Shown: positions 31,481 to 40,008, counted from the stretch's first letter. The stretch: 48,642 nt of DNA from Dorea sp. 5-2 (GCF_000403455.2 NZ_KE159792.1:26748-75389); one strand, 5' to 3'. Notes: generated by a model not told the origin, from the letters alone. Program-made: numbers and translations.

Positions 31481-32530
31481 ATGAAGACGATAATTGAACA
31501 GACAGACAAGATACAGATGAATATGGATACGATAAAAAGAGCCGGGGAGATCTTAAAAGGCGGCGGTTTGGTAGCTTTTCCGACGGAGACGGTCTATGGG
31601 CTGGGGGCGGATGCGCTGAATGAGCAGGCGGCGAAGAAGATCTATGCGGCAAAGGGAAGGCCCTCCGACAACCCATTGATCGTGCATGTGGCGGATCGGG
31701 AATCTCTGGAGAAGATCACGCAGGAGATACCGAAAGCGGCAGAGTTGGCGGCGGAGGCATTCTGGCCGGGACCGCTTACGCTGATCCTTAGGAAGAGCCA
31801 TGAAGTGCCGTATGGTACGACCGGAGGGCTTGAGACGGTTGCGGTCCGGATGCCGGATCACGAGATCGCGCGGGAGATCATCCGGGCAGGGGGCGGATAT
31901 ATAGCTGCGCCCAGCGCGAATACGTCGGGACGTCCAAGCCCGACGTCGGCGCGGCATGTACAGGATGATCTGGACGGCAGGATCGATATGATCGTAGACG
32001 GAGGCACTGTTAAGATCGGCGTGGAGTCAACGATTCTTGATATGACCGTGACGCCGCCCATGATCTTAAGGCCCGGAGCTGTGACGAAGGAAATGCTAGA
32101 AGCCGTGATCGGAGAAATCGCCGTGGATCAGACGCTGATGGATCCGGACAGTAAGAAGGCGCCCAAAGCGCCGGGAATGAAGTACCGGCACTATGCGCCG
32201 GCGGCAGAACTGGTGGTTGTCGACGGGGAGATGGATGCGGTGGTGGATGAGATCAACCGTCTGTCCAGGGAGAAGGAAGACGCAGGGTGCAGTGTAGGGA
32301 TCATAGCGACAGAGGAGACGGTAGGCAGATATCGCACCGGTGATATCAAATGCGTTGGAACCAGGGCGGATGATTCTACGGTTGCCAGTCATCTGTACGG
32401 AATCCTGCGGGAGTTCGACAGAGACGAGGTAGAATACATCTACAGTGAAGCATTTGCGGCGGAAGGGATCGGAAGCGCGGTTATGAACCGTCTGTTGAAG
32501 GCTGCAGGGCATCATGTGCTTCATGTGTAA
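31481..32530 (+). CDS. L-threonylcarbamoyladenylate synthase (Sua5/YwlC type)
   Basis: 349 aa. The YrdC domain (about residues 15-205) shows GGGLVAFPTETVYGLGADAL, KGRPSDNPLIVHV, VAVRMPDH and PSANTSGRPSPTSA, and the C-terminal Sua5 domain (about 235-345) is present after the PGMKYRHYAP linker. It makes threonylcarbamoyl-AMP from threonine, bicarbonate and ATP for the t6A tRNA modification. There is no Shine-Dalgarno in the usual place; the promoter predicts a leaderless mRNA. The last 11 codons are part of a 37-bp tandem duplication. Confidence 0.93.
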   Translation: MKTIIEQTDKIQMNMDTIKRAGEILKGGGLVAFPTETVYGLGADALNEQAAKKIYAAKGRPSDNPLIVHVADRESLEKITQEIPKAAELAAEAFWPGPLTLILRKSHEVPYGTTGGLETVAVRMPDHEIAREIIRAGGGYIAAPSANTSGRPSPTSARHVQDDLDGRIDMIVDGGTVKIGVESTILDMTVTPPMILRPGAVTKEMLEAVIGEIAVDQTLMDPDSKKAPKAPGMKYRHYAPAAELVVVDGEMDAVVDEINRLSREKEDAGCSVGIIATEETVGRYRTGDIKCVGTRADDSTVASHLYGILREFDRDEVEYIYSEAFAAEGIGSAVMNRLLKAAGHHVLHV

Positions 32531-32571
32531 GCAAAAGGCTGCGGGGCATCATGTGCTTCCTGTGTAAGGAA
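32498..32571 (+). repeat. 37-bp tandem duplication at the Sua5 3' end
   Basis: 32498-32534 and 32535-32571 differ at only three positions, and a third partial copy begins at 32572. The first unit holds the last Sua5 codons and stop; the second repeats them after the stop. A shorter repeat (gcaaggatcaga) follows twice by 32640. Confidence 0.85.
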
Positions 32572-32636
32572 AAGGCTGCCGCCGGCAAGGATCAGACAGC
32601 CCGGGACGATGACGGAGAGGAGACGGCAGGCAAGGA

Positions 32637-32873
32637 TCAGATAATCTTTGCCTGGCGGAGAAGAAAGCGATAGCGGAGCCATGCGGCGTTGCCTTTGTAG
32701 ATATAAGAGTCGATCAGATCGGGATCCGAAGCATTCTGGAAATTATTGTAGGCATCGTCGATTTCCCGGCGCGCGTTGTCGATCTCATCGAGCAGTGTGT
32801 TATGCTGCGGGTCGTAAGACAGCCGTTTGTAGATATCCTCTTCCATAGCTTTTCCTCGTTCGAATAGTTTCAT
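32637..32873 (-). CDS. DUF2508 family protein (YaaL-like)
   Basis: 78 aa, all helical: LLDEIDNARREIDDAYNNFQ and LIDSYIYKGNAAWLRYRFLL match DUF2508 (Bacillus YaaL). GGAGGTG precedes the ATG. In many Firmicutes yaaL lies between recR and bofA; here a bofA-like gene is next but in the opposite direction. Function unknown. Confidence 0.85.
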   Translation of the reverse strand: MKLFERGKAMEEDIYKRLSYDPQHNTLLDEIDNARREIDDAYNNFQNASDPDLIDSYIYKGNAAWLRYRFLLRQAKII

Positions 32874-33005
32874 ATGCCACCTCCATAATGGGTTTTCTAC
32901 ATGATGTGTTAGTATAAGCAGATTTTGTGAATAAAATACCCCAATTCAGGATATATATGGAATTAGGAAATGTATTTCAGAAGGATCCGGAAAGGGGATA
33001 TGGTT

Positions 33006-33215
33006 ATGGAGGAGAAACGTTCACATCTTTTTGCGAACTTTATTGTCAGGGCGGTCGTAGGGGCGGCTTTGATATTTTTTGTCAATGAATTCTTAAGTTC
33101 TCAGGGGATCGCTGTGCGGGTGGGACTGAATCCGTGGACTATTTTGACATCCGGAATCCTTGGTACGCCTGGGGTTGCGCTTCTTTATGGGATTTCGTTC
33201 TATGGAATTATGTGA
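33006..33215 (+). CDS. BofA-like pro-sigma-K processing inhibitor family protein
   Basis: 69 aa from ATG 33006, the start that puts AGGGG 8 nt upstream (33000 and 32970 are alternatives). Two membrane helices; the C-terminal VGLNPWTILTSGILGTPGVA is the BofA signature. In Bacillus BofA holds the SpoIVFB protease inactive until engulfment is complete. The neighbouring DUF2508 gene supports the identity. Confidence 0.86.
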   Translation: MEEKRSHLFANFIVRAVVGAALIFFVNEFLSSQGIAVRVGLNPWTILTSGILGTPGVALLYGISFYGIM

Positions 33216-33251
33216 AGGTTGCACAAAATATAGCTTTTTCTAAAAACGGGA

Positions 33252-33280
33252 TGGACAAAGGAGCCAGAGCGCGTTATAAT
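33252..33280 (+). promoter_or_regulatory. Promoter of the Tad pilus operon
   Basis: TGGACA (33252-33257), 17-bp spacer, TATAAT (33275-33280). The first gene starts at 33415, giving a leader of about 125 nt with short direct repeats (ttttcaag twice, then ttcaagg). No other promoter of this quality is seen until 41.8 kb. Confidence 0.7.
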
Positions 33281-33414
33281 CATCTTAGTTTCTGAGTAGA
33301 TTCAATTTTTTCTTATTTTCAAGTTTTCAAGTTCAAGGTGTTCAATGCCGTATCGGCAGAATTTCACGAAGTAATTGGGAATCTGAGTATATGTATGTGG
33401 AGGAGGGATAGTAT

Positions 33415-34332
33415 GTGAATAACAGAAATTTGGTGATCTGTGACCGGGAAGAAGGATATGCAGAAGCATTTGCATTGTTCCTGATGAAGAAGAAGGAGCT
33501 TGCCTTTCAGGTACAGGTGTGTAAGGGAATAGAGCAGGTGCAGGCGATGATGCAGGAGCATCCCATTGATATCCTGCTGATCGGAGGAACTTATCCCGCG
33601 GCAGAGCGCAGGAAGCTTAAGGCAAGGGAGATCTTTCTTCTTACCGGTTCCGGGAAGACGGAGGCGGACAGTGCGGAGATTGCAGTGTATAAGTATCAGT
33701 CCGGGGAAGCGATCCTGGCAGAGATCATCCGCAGATGCAGTGAGCATGAGGACGGAGATGGGTTGTTTATCCGGACAGTGAAGGCGGGGAGGGTAAGGAT
33801 CATAGGATTATTTTCCCCGGTGCACAGAAGCGGGGAGACCAGCTACGGCCTTAAGCTTGGACAGGAGCTGGCGGTTTCTGAGAATGTGCTGTATCTGAAT
33901 ATGGAGATCTATGGAGGGATCGGAGGATATTTTCCGGAAGAAGGGCATACGCTTGCCGATGTACTGTATTATTCCCGCCAGGAGAGCGGGAATATCGGAC
34001 TGATCCTCACGACGCTGGTGAAGCATATGGGTGGATTAGATTACCTGCTTCCGGTGCGTGTGTCGGAAGATGTGAAGGCGGTCGAGGCCAGGGAATGGAT
34101 CAGTGTGATCCGCCAGATCGCAGAGCAGAGTATCTACGATGTGATAATACTGGATATTGATGAAGGCTTAAGAGAGGTGTACGAGCTGCTTCGGGTATGT
34201 ACGGAGATCCATGTATTGACGGCGAGGGATACGATGGCGAAGGCGAAGCTTCTGCAGATGGAGGAAGAGATGCACCTGTTGGGGTACGATGACCTGAAGA
34301 AGAAGATAGTAAAGAAGGAGCCGGCAGCATGA
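33415..34332 (+). CDS. TadZ/CpaE-like pilus-assembly ATPase-fold protein
   Basis: 305 aa, GTG start with GGAGGAGGGA upstream. A receiver-like N-domain (about residues 1-110) precedes a MinD/ParA-like domain. The P-loop position reads FSPVHRSGETSYGLKLG, where the expected GKT lysine is Glu, so ATP hydrolysis is doubtful; TadZ proteins are often atypical here. Later motifs VLYLNMEIYG and IYDVIILDIDEGL fit the fold. TadZ marks the assembly site at the membrane. It overlaps TadA by ATGA. Confidence 0.8.
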   Translation: MNNRNLVICDREEGYAEAFALFLMKKKELAFQVQVCKGIEQVQAMMQEHPIDILLIGGTYPAAERRKLKAREIFLLTGSGKTEADSAEIAVYKYQSGEAILAEIIRRCSEHEDGDGLFIRTVKAGRVRIIGLFSPVHRSGETSYGLKLGQELAVSENVLYLNMEIYGGIGGYFPEEGHTLADVLYYSRQESGNIGLILTTLVKHMGGLDYLLPVRVSEDVKAVEAREWISVIRQIAEQSIYDVIILDIDEGLREVYELLRVCTEIHVLTARDTMAKAKLLQMEEEMHLLGYDDLKKKIVKKEPAA

Positions 34333-35534
34333 TAGATCCGGAACAGCTCCATGCCAGGATACTAGAAGAGCTGGATATGACAAGAGAGATCGAAGACGAC
34401 GAACTGAACCGGCTGATCTACAGAGTGCTGCAGGAAGCGTCGGAACAAGAATATCTGCCGCTTGCCAGGAAGACGGCTTTGGGAAAGGAGTTGTTCAATA
34501 CATTCCGCAAGCTGGATCTTCTGCAGGAATTCCTTGAGGATGATACGATCACCGAGATCATGATCAACGGCACGCAGAATATTTTCTATGAGAGAGGAGG
34601 AAGGATCTACCGGTCTGATAAGCGGTTCATATCCAGGGACAAGTTAGAAGACGTGGTGCAGCAGATCGTGGCGGGCGCGAATCGTCTGGTGAATGAGGCT
34701 TCGCCGATCGTGGATGCAAGGCTTCCCGACGGTTCCCGTGTAAATGTGGTCCTGGCGCCTATTGCGTTGGATGGGCCGATCGTGACGATACGAAAATTTT
34801 CGAAAGAAGGAATTACCATGGAACAGCTGATCTCATGGAATTCCGTCAGTAAAGAAGTATCCGGATTTCTCGCGCGGTTAGTAGAAGCCGGGTACAACAT
34901 ATTCATAAGTGGAGGGACCGGTTCCGGGAAGACCACTTTCTTAAATGCATTATCGCAGTATATACCAAAGACAGAGAGAATCATAACAATAGAAGATAAC
35001 GCGGAGTTAAGGCTTCAGGATGTTCCGAATCTGGTAAGGCTTGAAGCAAGGAACCCGAATGTGGAAGGAACCGGGGCGGTAACGATCCGCGACCTGATCA
35101 AATCGGCGCTTAGAATGCGCCCGGATCGTATCATTGTCGGCGAAGTTCGCTCGGCGGAGGCGATCGACATGCTCCAGGCGCTTAACACGGGGCATGACGG
35201 GTCGCTGAGTACCGGACATGCCAACAGTCCGCAGGATATGCTGGGCAGATTGGAGACCATGGTGCTTATGGGGATGGATCTGCCGCTTCCGGCGATCCGG
35301 AGGCAGATCGCGTCCGGAGTGGATATCATCGTCCATCTGGGGCGGTTAAGGGACCGGAGCCGGAAGGTGCTGGAAGTTACGGAGATATTGGAATATCGGG
35401 AAGGGGGGATCTTGCTGCAGTCATTGTATAGATATACAGAGACGGGAGAGCGGAATGGGAAGATTCAGGGAGAATGGAAGAAGGAAAATGAGCTTGCGCA
35501 CACAGAGAAACTGTTGGCAGCAGGATATGTCTAA
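34329..35534 (+). CDS. tadA: TadA/CpaF type II/IV secretion ATPase
   Basis: 401 aa. N-domain motifs ITEIMINGTQNIFYERGG and VDARLPDGSRVNVVLAPIAL; Walker A SGGTGSGKTTFLNAL (about residues 196-210); Asp box ITIEDNAELRL; Walker B MRPDRIIVGEVRSAEAIDML; and His box GHDGSLSTGHANSP. All are canonical for CpaF ATPases, which power Flp pilus assembly at the cytoplasmic face. It overlaps TadZ by 4 nt and the TadB gene by up to 47 nt. Confidence 0.95.
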   Translation: MIDPEQLHARILEELDMTREIEDDELNRLIYRVLQEASEQEYLPLARKTALGKELFNTFRKLDLLQEFLEDDTITEIMINGTQNIFYERGGRIYRSDKRFISRDKLEDVVQQIVAGANRLVNEASPIVDARLPDGSRVNVVLAPIALDGPIVTIRKFSKEGITMEQLISWNSVSKEVSGFLARLVEAGYNIFISGGTGSGKTTFLNALSQYIPKTERIITIEDNAELRLQDVPNLVRLEARNPNVEGTGAVTIRDLIKSALRMRPDRIIVGEVRSAEAIDMLQALNTGHDGSLSTGHANSPQDMLGRLETMVLMGMDLPLPAIRRQIASGVDIIVHLGRLRDRSRKVLEVTEILEYREGGILLQSLYRYTETGERNGKIQGEWKKENELAHTEKLLAAGYV

Positions 35535-36243
35535 GAAAGAACATGCATGGATATTCCTTAAGGCGTGGGGGATCACGGCTTTGACGGCATGGCTTTATTA
35601 CCGCTCTGTTCCGGCGATGTGCTTGTTGCTGCCGGTTCTGATCTGGCACCTGCGCATGATGGAAGAAGAAGGCGCGGGGAAGAAGGAAGCGGAATTCCGG
35701 GAACAGTTCAAAGAAGCGATCCAGGCTGTGTCGGCGGCGCTGAATGCAGGATATTCTGTGGAGAATGCATTCCGGGAGGCGCAGAAGGAGTTGTTGCGGA
35801 TCTATCCCGCAGAGGCAAGGATATCGAAAGAATTACAGATGACCGTAAGACAGCTGCGGCTGCAGATGCCGATGGAGCAGATCCTGGAAGAACTCAGCCT
35901 GCGTGTACAGACGGAAGATGTCAGGAACTTTGTGACGGTATTCGTGGCGGCAAAGAAGAGCGGGGGCAACATGATCGCGATCATACAGGATACGGTGAGG
36001 CAGATCGGGGACAAGATGGATGTAAAGCGGGAGATCGACACGATCTTGGCTGCAAAAAGGTATGAATTCCGGGTGATGTCGGCAATTCCCTATGCGATCA
36101 TCGGATATATGTCGCTTAGCTTCCCGGAGTTTATGGACAGCCTGTATGGAAATGTATTGGGAAGAGGGGTGATGACGGTATGTCTGGGAATCTATCTCGC
36201 CGCTTATTATCTAGGGGTACGATTGATAAGGATCGAAGTGTGA
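35488..36243 (+). CDS. TadB-like type II secretion F-domain platform protein
   Basis: 251 aa if ATG 35488 is used (AAGAAGG upstream); ATG 35455 and 35527 are alternatives, so the start is uncertain. Two N-terminal hydrophobic segments (about residues 24-55), the T2SSF domain (FREQFKEAIQAVSAALNAGY; FVTVFVAAKKSGGNMIAII) and C-terminal helices follow. It forms the inner-membrane platform with TadC. It overlaps TadA. Confidence 0.87.
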   Translation: MSLRTQRNCWQQDMSKKEHAWIFLKAWGITALTAWLYYRSVPAMCLLLPVLIWHLRMMEEEGAGKKEAEFREQFKEAIQAVSAALNAGYSVENAFREAQKELLRIYPAEARISKELQMTVRQLRLQMPMEQILEELSLRVQTEDVRNFVTVFVAAKKSGGNMIAIIQDTVRQIGDKMDVKREIDTILAAKRYEFRVMSAIPYAIIGYMSLSFPEFMDSLYGNVLGRGVMTVCLGIYLAAYYLGVRLIRIEV

Positions 36244-37451
36244 AGGCGGCGGCAGTCGGGGCGCTGTTTGTATTGGGGACGGTATTTCTGGCTGCGGATT
36301 ATCTGGAGTCGCACAGGGCGGCGGACAAAGTGGTCATAAGGAACGCGCAGGGAGGCGGGAGCAGGAAAGAAGCGTTCGAGGTAAGGCTTCAGGGAGAGAA
36401 GGAGAAGACGGAGGTGGAGATAGATGTGGCAGAACAGCAGTATTCCCCGGAAGAGATCCGGGAGATGTTCGCCAGAGTCAGCCGAAAGATGGATCGGTTG
36501 ATCCTGGGTGAGAATAAGAGCCTTGACAGGATTGAATACGACATGAACCTGCCTGCCCGGGCGCCGAATGAGCCGGTGGAGATCTCCTGGGAATTAAGCC
36601 GGTATGACGTCATGGATCTAAGAGGAGAACTCAGGCAGGAAAGCATTGTGGAAGAGGGGACGCTGGTGGATCTGCGCGCCGTTCTCACTTATAGCGAGAA
36701 TGAGAACGAGCAGGCGTTGTATGAATGTACGGCATGTATCTATCCTAGGACGTTGAGTGAAGAGGCGCAGAATGCAAGCCGGATGGAAGGTGAGATCAGA
36801 AAGCAGGAAGAGAAGAGCCGGGACAGCAGGGAATGGAAGCTGCCGGATACGCTTCTTGGCAAAGAGGCTTCTTACTACAGGAAGATGAACAGCCGCGGAA
36901 TGACGCTGATCGCCATGGCGGCGTTGGTGGGAGTCCTCCTGTATGCGCTTAAGATACAGAATCAGGGAAAGGAGAAGGAACAGAGAAGGCAGCAGATGCT
37001 GTTGGATTATCCGGAGATCGTAAATAAGATGACCTTGTTCATCGGCGCCGGGATGACCGTAAAGCGCGCCTGGCAGAAGATCGTGGAGGATTACGAACGG
37101 CAGAAGGAGAACCTGGGGGAAAGATACGCCTATGAAGAGATGAAAAGAACCTGTCATGAGATGAAGAGCAGGGTCACGGAGGCGGACTGCTATGAGAATT
37201 ATGGACGGCGCTGTGAGGTGCAGGTATATATCAGGTTCGGAGCGCTTTTGTCGCAGAATCTAAGAAAAGGGACGAAGGGAATGACACAGATATTGAAGCA
37301 GGAATCCCTGCAGGCATTTGAAGAACGGAAGGCTAGGGCGAGAAGACTTGGGGAAGAGGCAGGAACGAAGCTTCTGCTTCCGATGTTCCTTATGCTGGCG
37401 GTTGTCCTGGTGATCGTGATCGTACCGGCGTTCCTGTCGGTACAGATCTGA
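36240..37451 (+). CDS. TadC-like F-domain platform protein with a large extracytoplasmic insert
   Basis: 403 aa from GTG 36240, which overlaps the TadB stop by 4 nt and has AAGGA 7 nt upstream. ATG 36180 would extend it by 20 residues with a 64-nt overlap. One N-terminal helix (about residues 3-20), about 190 mainly charged residues, a second helix (near 220-240), a T2SSF domain (YPEIVNKMTLFIGAGMTVKRAW; YIRFGALLSQNLRKGTKGM) and a final helix. The long domain between helices 1 and 2 is not part of ordinary TadC. Confidence 0.82.
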   Translation: MKAAAVGALFVLGTVFLAADYLESHRAADKVVIRNAQGGGSRKEAFEVRLQGEKEKTEVEIDVAEQQYSPEEIREMFARVSRKMDRLILGENKSLDRIEYDMNLPARAPNEPVEISWELSRYDVMDLRGELRQESIVEEGTLVDLRAVLTYSENENEQALYECTACIYPRTLSEEAQNASRMEGEIRKQEEKSRDSREWKLPDTLLGKEASYYRKMNSRGMTLIAMAALVGVLLYALKIQNQGKEKEQRRQQMLLDYPEIVNKMTLFIGAGMTVKRAWQKIVEDYERQKENLGERYAYEEMKRTCHEMKSRVTEADCYENYGRRCEVQVYIRFGALLSQNLRKGTKGMTQILKQESLQAFEERKARARRLGEEAGTKLLLPMFLMLAVVLVIVIVPAFLSVQI

Positions 37452-37516
37452 GATCCGGCAAGCAATTAATAGAATTAAGGTATAAAGCAAATGGAAAAGA
37501 AAGGAAGAGGGACCGT

Positions 37517-37693
37517 ATGTGGAGAATGCAATATATTTTAGCAAAGTTAAGAGAAGAAGACGGGATCGGAGTAGTAGAGGTGATCTTGATCCTGGTGGTG
37601 CTGATTGGGCTGGTCATCATATTCAAGTCGCAGCTCACCAGTCTGGTGCAGAATATTTTCTCGAAGATCGTCAGTGAGAGTTCGGGAATCTGA
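37517..37693 (+). CDS. Flp-type major pilin (58 aa)
   Basis: This is a very short ORF. MWRMQYILAKLREEDGIGVV is followed by EVILILVVLIGLVIIFKSQL. The class III prepilin pattern is clear: short basic leader, G-x-x-V-E with Glu at +5 relative to the processed Gly, then a hydrophobic helix of about 20 residues. It matches Flp1-like pilins of Firmicutes. The stop overlaps the next gene's start (TGATG). It should be the main filament subunit, cut by the peptidase at 39996-40436. Confidence 0.85.
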   Translation: MWRMQYILAKLREEDGIGVVEVILILVVLIGLVIIFKSQLTSLVQNIFSKIVSESSGI

Positions 37694-39078
37694 TGCGTGG
37701 GAAGCAGGGCAAAAGCGTCAGGGGTGAGGTGACCGCATACTTGAGCCTGATCTTCATCCTTCTGGTTACCTTCGTGGGCGGAGTTATGGAAAGTGCGTCG
37801 ATCCAGGTGGCGAAGAATTATCATAGAGCAGACATGAACCGCGCTATGGAATGTATCTTTGCAGAATATCAGAAGGAATTGTTGGAAGAGTATGATATCT
37901 TCGCTCTTGACGGAAGTTACGAGACCGGACAGTATACAAGCCGGAACATTATGGACAGGCTGTCTTATTATGGAGCGGGAAATGTGGAACAGGAAGTAAC
38001 AAGGATCCGATTCCTGACGGACAAGGGATGCGCCGCCTTCCGTGACCAGGCATCGTCGTATATGGAACATAAGTATGGCATGGGCAAGGCGGAGGATCTG
38101 CTTGAAATGACTTCCGTATGGGGGCAGCAGGCAGAACGGGCGGATGCTTATGCGAAGGAGGAGCAGGCGCAGCAGGAGTATCTGGACGGGCTGCTTGAAG
38201 AAAATGAAGGAGAGCTGCCGGAAGAAGGGAATCCGATCCGATCTGTGGGAGAGCTGAAGAAGTCCCCGATCCTGACGTTGGTGATGCCGAAAGATCAAAC
38301 TGTATCGGAGAAAAGGATAGACCGCCGGGAAATGTTGGCGCATAGAAGCAGGAATTCGGGATATGGAGAATTCTCGGATGTTGCGGCAGAAGATAAGAAG
38401 GTCTCTGCCCTGCTGTTCGGGGAATATCTGTTGAAGCATTTCCGAGGATTTACGAAGACGGATCACGCCGGAGTCCTGGATTATGAACTGGAGTATATCT
38501 TGGCGGGAAAGGACAGCGACAGGGAGAATCTGGAATCTGTGGTGAAGAAACTCTTGCTCTTGCGCTTTGTCCCCAATTATACATATATCCTGACGGACAG
38601 TGAGATGCGGGCGGAGGCGGAAGCGACGGCGCTGACGCTCTGCACACTGCTGGCGGTTCCGGCGATCACAGAAGCAGCCGCACAGGGGATCCTTCTTGCA
38701 TGGGCTTACGGTGAAGCCATCATGGATCTGCGGTCTTTGCTGAAAGGAAGTAAGGTGCCGCTGATCAAATCAAAGGAAAGCTGGCAGCTTCAGTTAGCAA
38801 GGCTCCTTACACTGGGGACGGAGGAGGATTATAACGACGGACGGGATGATATGGGCGGGCTTGCATATACGGAGTATCTGCGCATGCTGTTGTTCCTGGA
38901 AGATCAGGAGACGGCGGCGGTGAGGGCGCTTGGAGCCGCAGAGCAGAACCTGAGGAAGGTCCACGGGCAGGCGTATTTCCGCGCGGATCTATGCATCAGC
39001 AGGTTGGAGGTGCGTTCGGTCTGTAAACTCAGGCGGGGGATCCGTTATCAGTTTCAAACATATTATGATTATCATTGA
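37693..39078 (+). CDS. DUF5702 family Tad-locus protein
   Basis: 461 aa. An N-terminal helix after GEVTAYLSLIFILLVTFVGG resembles a TadE/TadG-type anchor. The first 100 residues (ESASIQVAKNYHRADMNRAM; YQKELLEEYDIFALDGSYE) are characteristic of DUF5702. The rest is extracytoplasmic with helical segments and another hydrophobic stretch around 315-335. Found in Firmicutes Tad operons, presumably a minor pilin-like or TadG-like component. Confidence 0.82.
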   Translation: MRGKQGKSVRGEVTAYLSLIFILLVTFVGGVMESASIQVAKNYHRADMNRAMECIFAEYQKELLEEYDIFALDGSYETGQYTSRNIMDRLSYYGAGNVEQEVTRIRFLTDKGCAAFRDQASSYMEHKYGMGKAEDLLEMTSVWGQQAERADAYAKEEQAQQEYLDGLLEENEGELPEEGNPIRSVGELKKSPILTLVMPKDQTVSEKRIDRREMLAHRSRNSGYGEFSDVAAEDKKVSALLFGEYLLKHFRGFTKTDHAGVLDYELEYILAGKDSDRENLESVVKKLLLLRFVPNYTYILTDSEMRAEAEATALTLCTLLAVPAITEAAAQGILLAWAYGEAIMDLRSLLKGSKVPLIKSKESWQLQLARLLTLGTEEDYNDGRDDMGGLAYTEYLRMLLFLEDQETAAVRALGAAEQNLRKVHGQAYFRADLCISRLEVRSVCKLRRGIRYQFQTYYDYH

Positions 39079-39110
39079 TCTCGGCAAAATGCAGAACCGC
39101 AGATGCTGTA

Positions 39111-39273
39111 AGAGGCAGATACAGATGTCCTTCCGGATGTCAGGCATTTATCCATAGAGAAGGAAATTAATAAAAAAGAAGAAAGGAGAAGGATTCGTAT
39201 CATGAATAGAAAAAAACTCCCCTTACAATCTATCTATTCGTATTTATCCGGAAGGACATCTGTATCTGCCTCT
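39111..39273. repeat. Perfect 28-bp inverted repeats bracketing the tadE start (inverton candidate)
   Basis: Left arm 39111-39138 and right arm 39246-39273 are exact reverse complements over 28 bp, 107 bp apart. The spacer holds the Shine-Dalgarno (AAAGGAG, 39183-39189) and the ATG (39202) of the tadE gene; the right arm encodes residues SGRTSVSAS. If the segment were inverted, the gene would start ATG GAT AAA TGC CTG ACA and run in frame into the right arm, but without a Shine-Dalgarno. Confidence 0.8.
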
Positions 39274-40008
39274 AAGAAGGGCAGCATTACGGTGGAAGCC
39301 GCGCTGGCGGTCCCGCTGTTCTTCCTGGCAGTTGTAAGTCTCCTGTATCTGATGGAGATCACGGCGATCCGGACATCTATGAGATCCGGGTTACAGTACG
39401 CGGGGAAGAAGGCGGCAAAGGAAGCGGTCCTCATGACCACGGTCATGCCGGCTAAGCTGGAACAGGACGTGGTGTGTGCGGTTGGAGTCAAGCGTCTGGA
39501 TCGGAGTATTGTGCTGGGCGGAAGCGGTGGGATAAGCTGCAGCGGTTCCAGGATCTCGCCGCGTACGGGGATCGGAGAGTTGGTTGTTACCTATCAGGTG
39601 CGTCTTCCGATCCCGGTATTCGGGACGCCGCCCCTTGCGTATAAGGAGAAGATGCGTATCAAGGTATGGACAGGATATGAGAAGCCAGGATTTTCTGCGG
39701 ATGACGACAAGACCGTGTATATTACGGAGACAGGGCTTGTATATCATAAGGACTATCACTGTACCTATCTGGAGCTGTCGATACGGATGGTTGCATCGGG
39801 AGAGTTGGAGAGCTTGCGAAACAGCAGCGGCGGGAAATATCACCCTTGCGAGCGCTGTGGGAAGAATGGCGCTGGAGGGGTATATATCACGGATTCCGGA
39901 GAGAAGTATCATGGCTCCTTATCCTGCAGCGGATTAAAGAGGACTGTCTATGCGGTTCCAGAGTCAGAGGCGGTAGGAAAGGGGGCGTGTTCCAGATGTG
40001 GACGATAA
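39202..40008 (+). CDS. TadE-like minor pilin with C-terminal cysteine-rich repeats
   Basis: 268 aa. Residues 26-50 are a class III prepilin signal, KKGSITVEAALAVPLFFLAV (Gly, Thr, Val, Glu). About 130 residues of beta-rich extracytoplasmic domain follow. The C-terminus has two copies of a VYIT-(D/E)-(S/T)-G-x-x-YH...C module (about residues 172-190 and 227-245) and CERCGK/CSRCGR knuckles, probably metal-binding or disulfide-forming. GAAAGGAGAAGG precedes the ATG. The first 24 codons lie within an inverted-repeat-bounded segment. It overlaps the peptidase gene by 13 nt. Confidence 0.83.
   Translation: MNRKKLPLQSIYSYLSGRTSVSASKKGSITVEAALAVPLFFLAVVSLLYLMEITAIRTSMRSGLQYAGKKAAKEAVLMTTVMPAKLEQDVVCAVGVKRLDRSIVLGGSGGISCSGSRISPRTGIGELVVTYQVRLPIPVFGTPPLAYKEKMRIKVWTGYEKPGFSADDDKTVYITETGLVYHKDYHCTYLELSIRMVASGELESLRNSSGGKYHPCERCGKNGAGGVYITDSGEKYHGSLSCSGLKRTVYAVPESEAVGKGACSRCGR

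Noticed and set aside
39234..39912. Long minus-strand frames opposite the tadE gene
   Set aside because: Shadows of a GC-rich coding region; no start signals.
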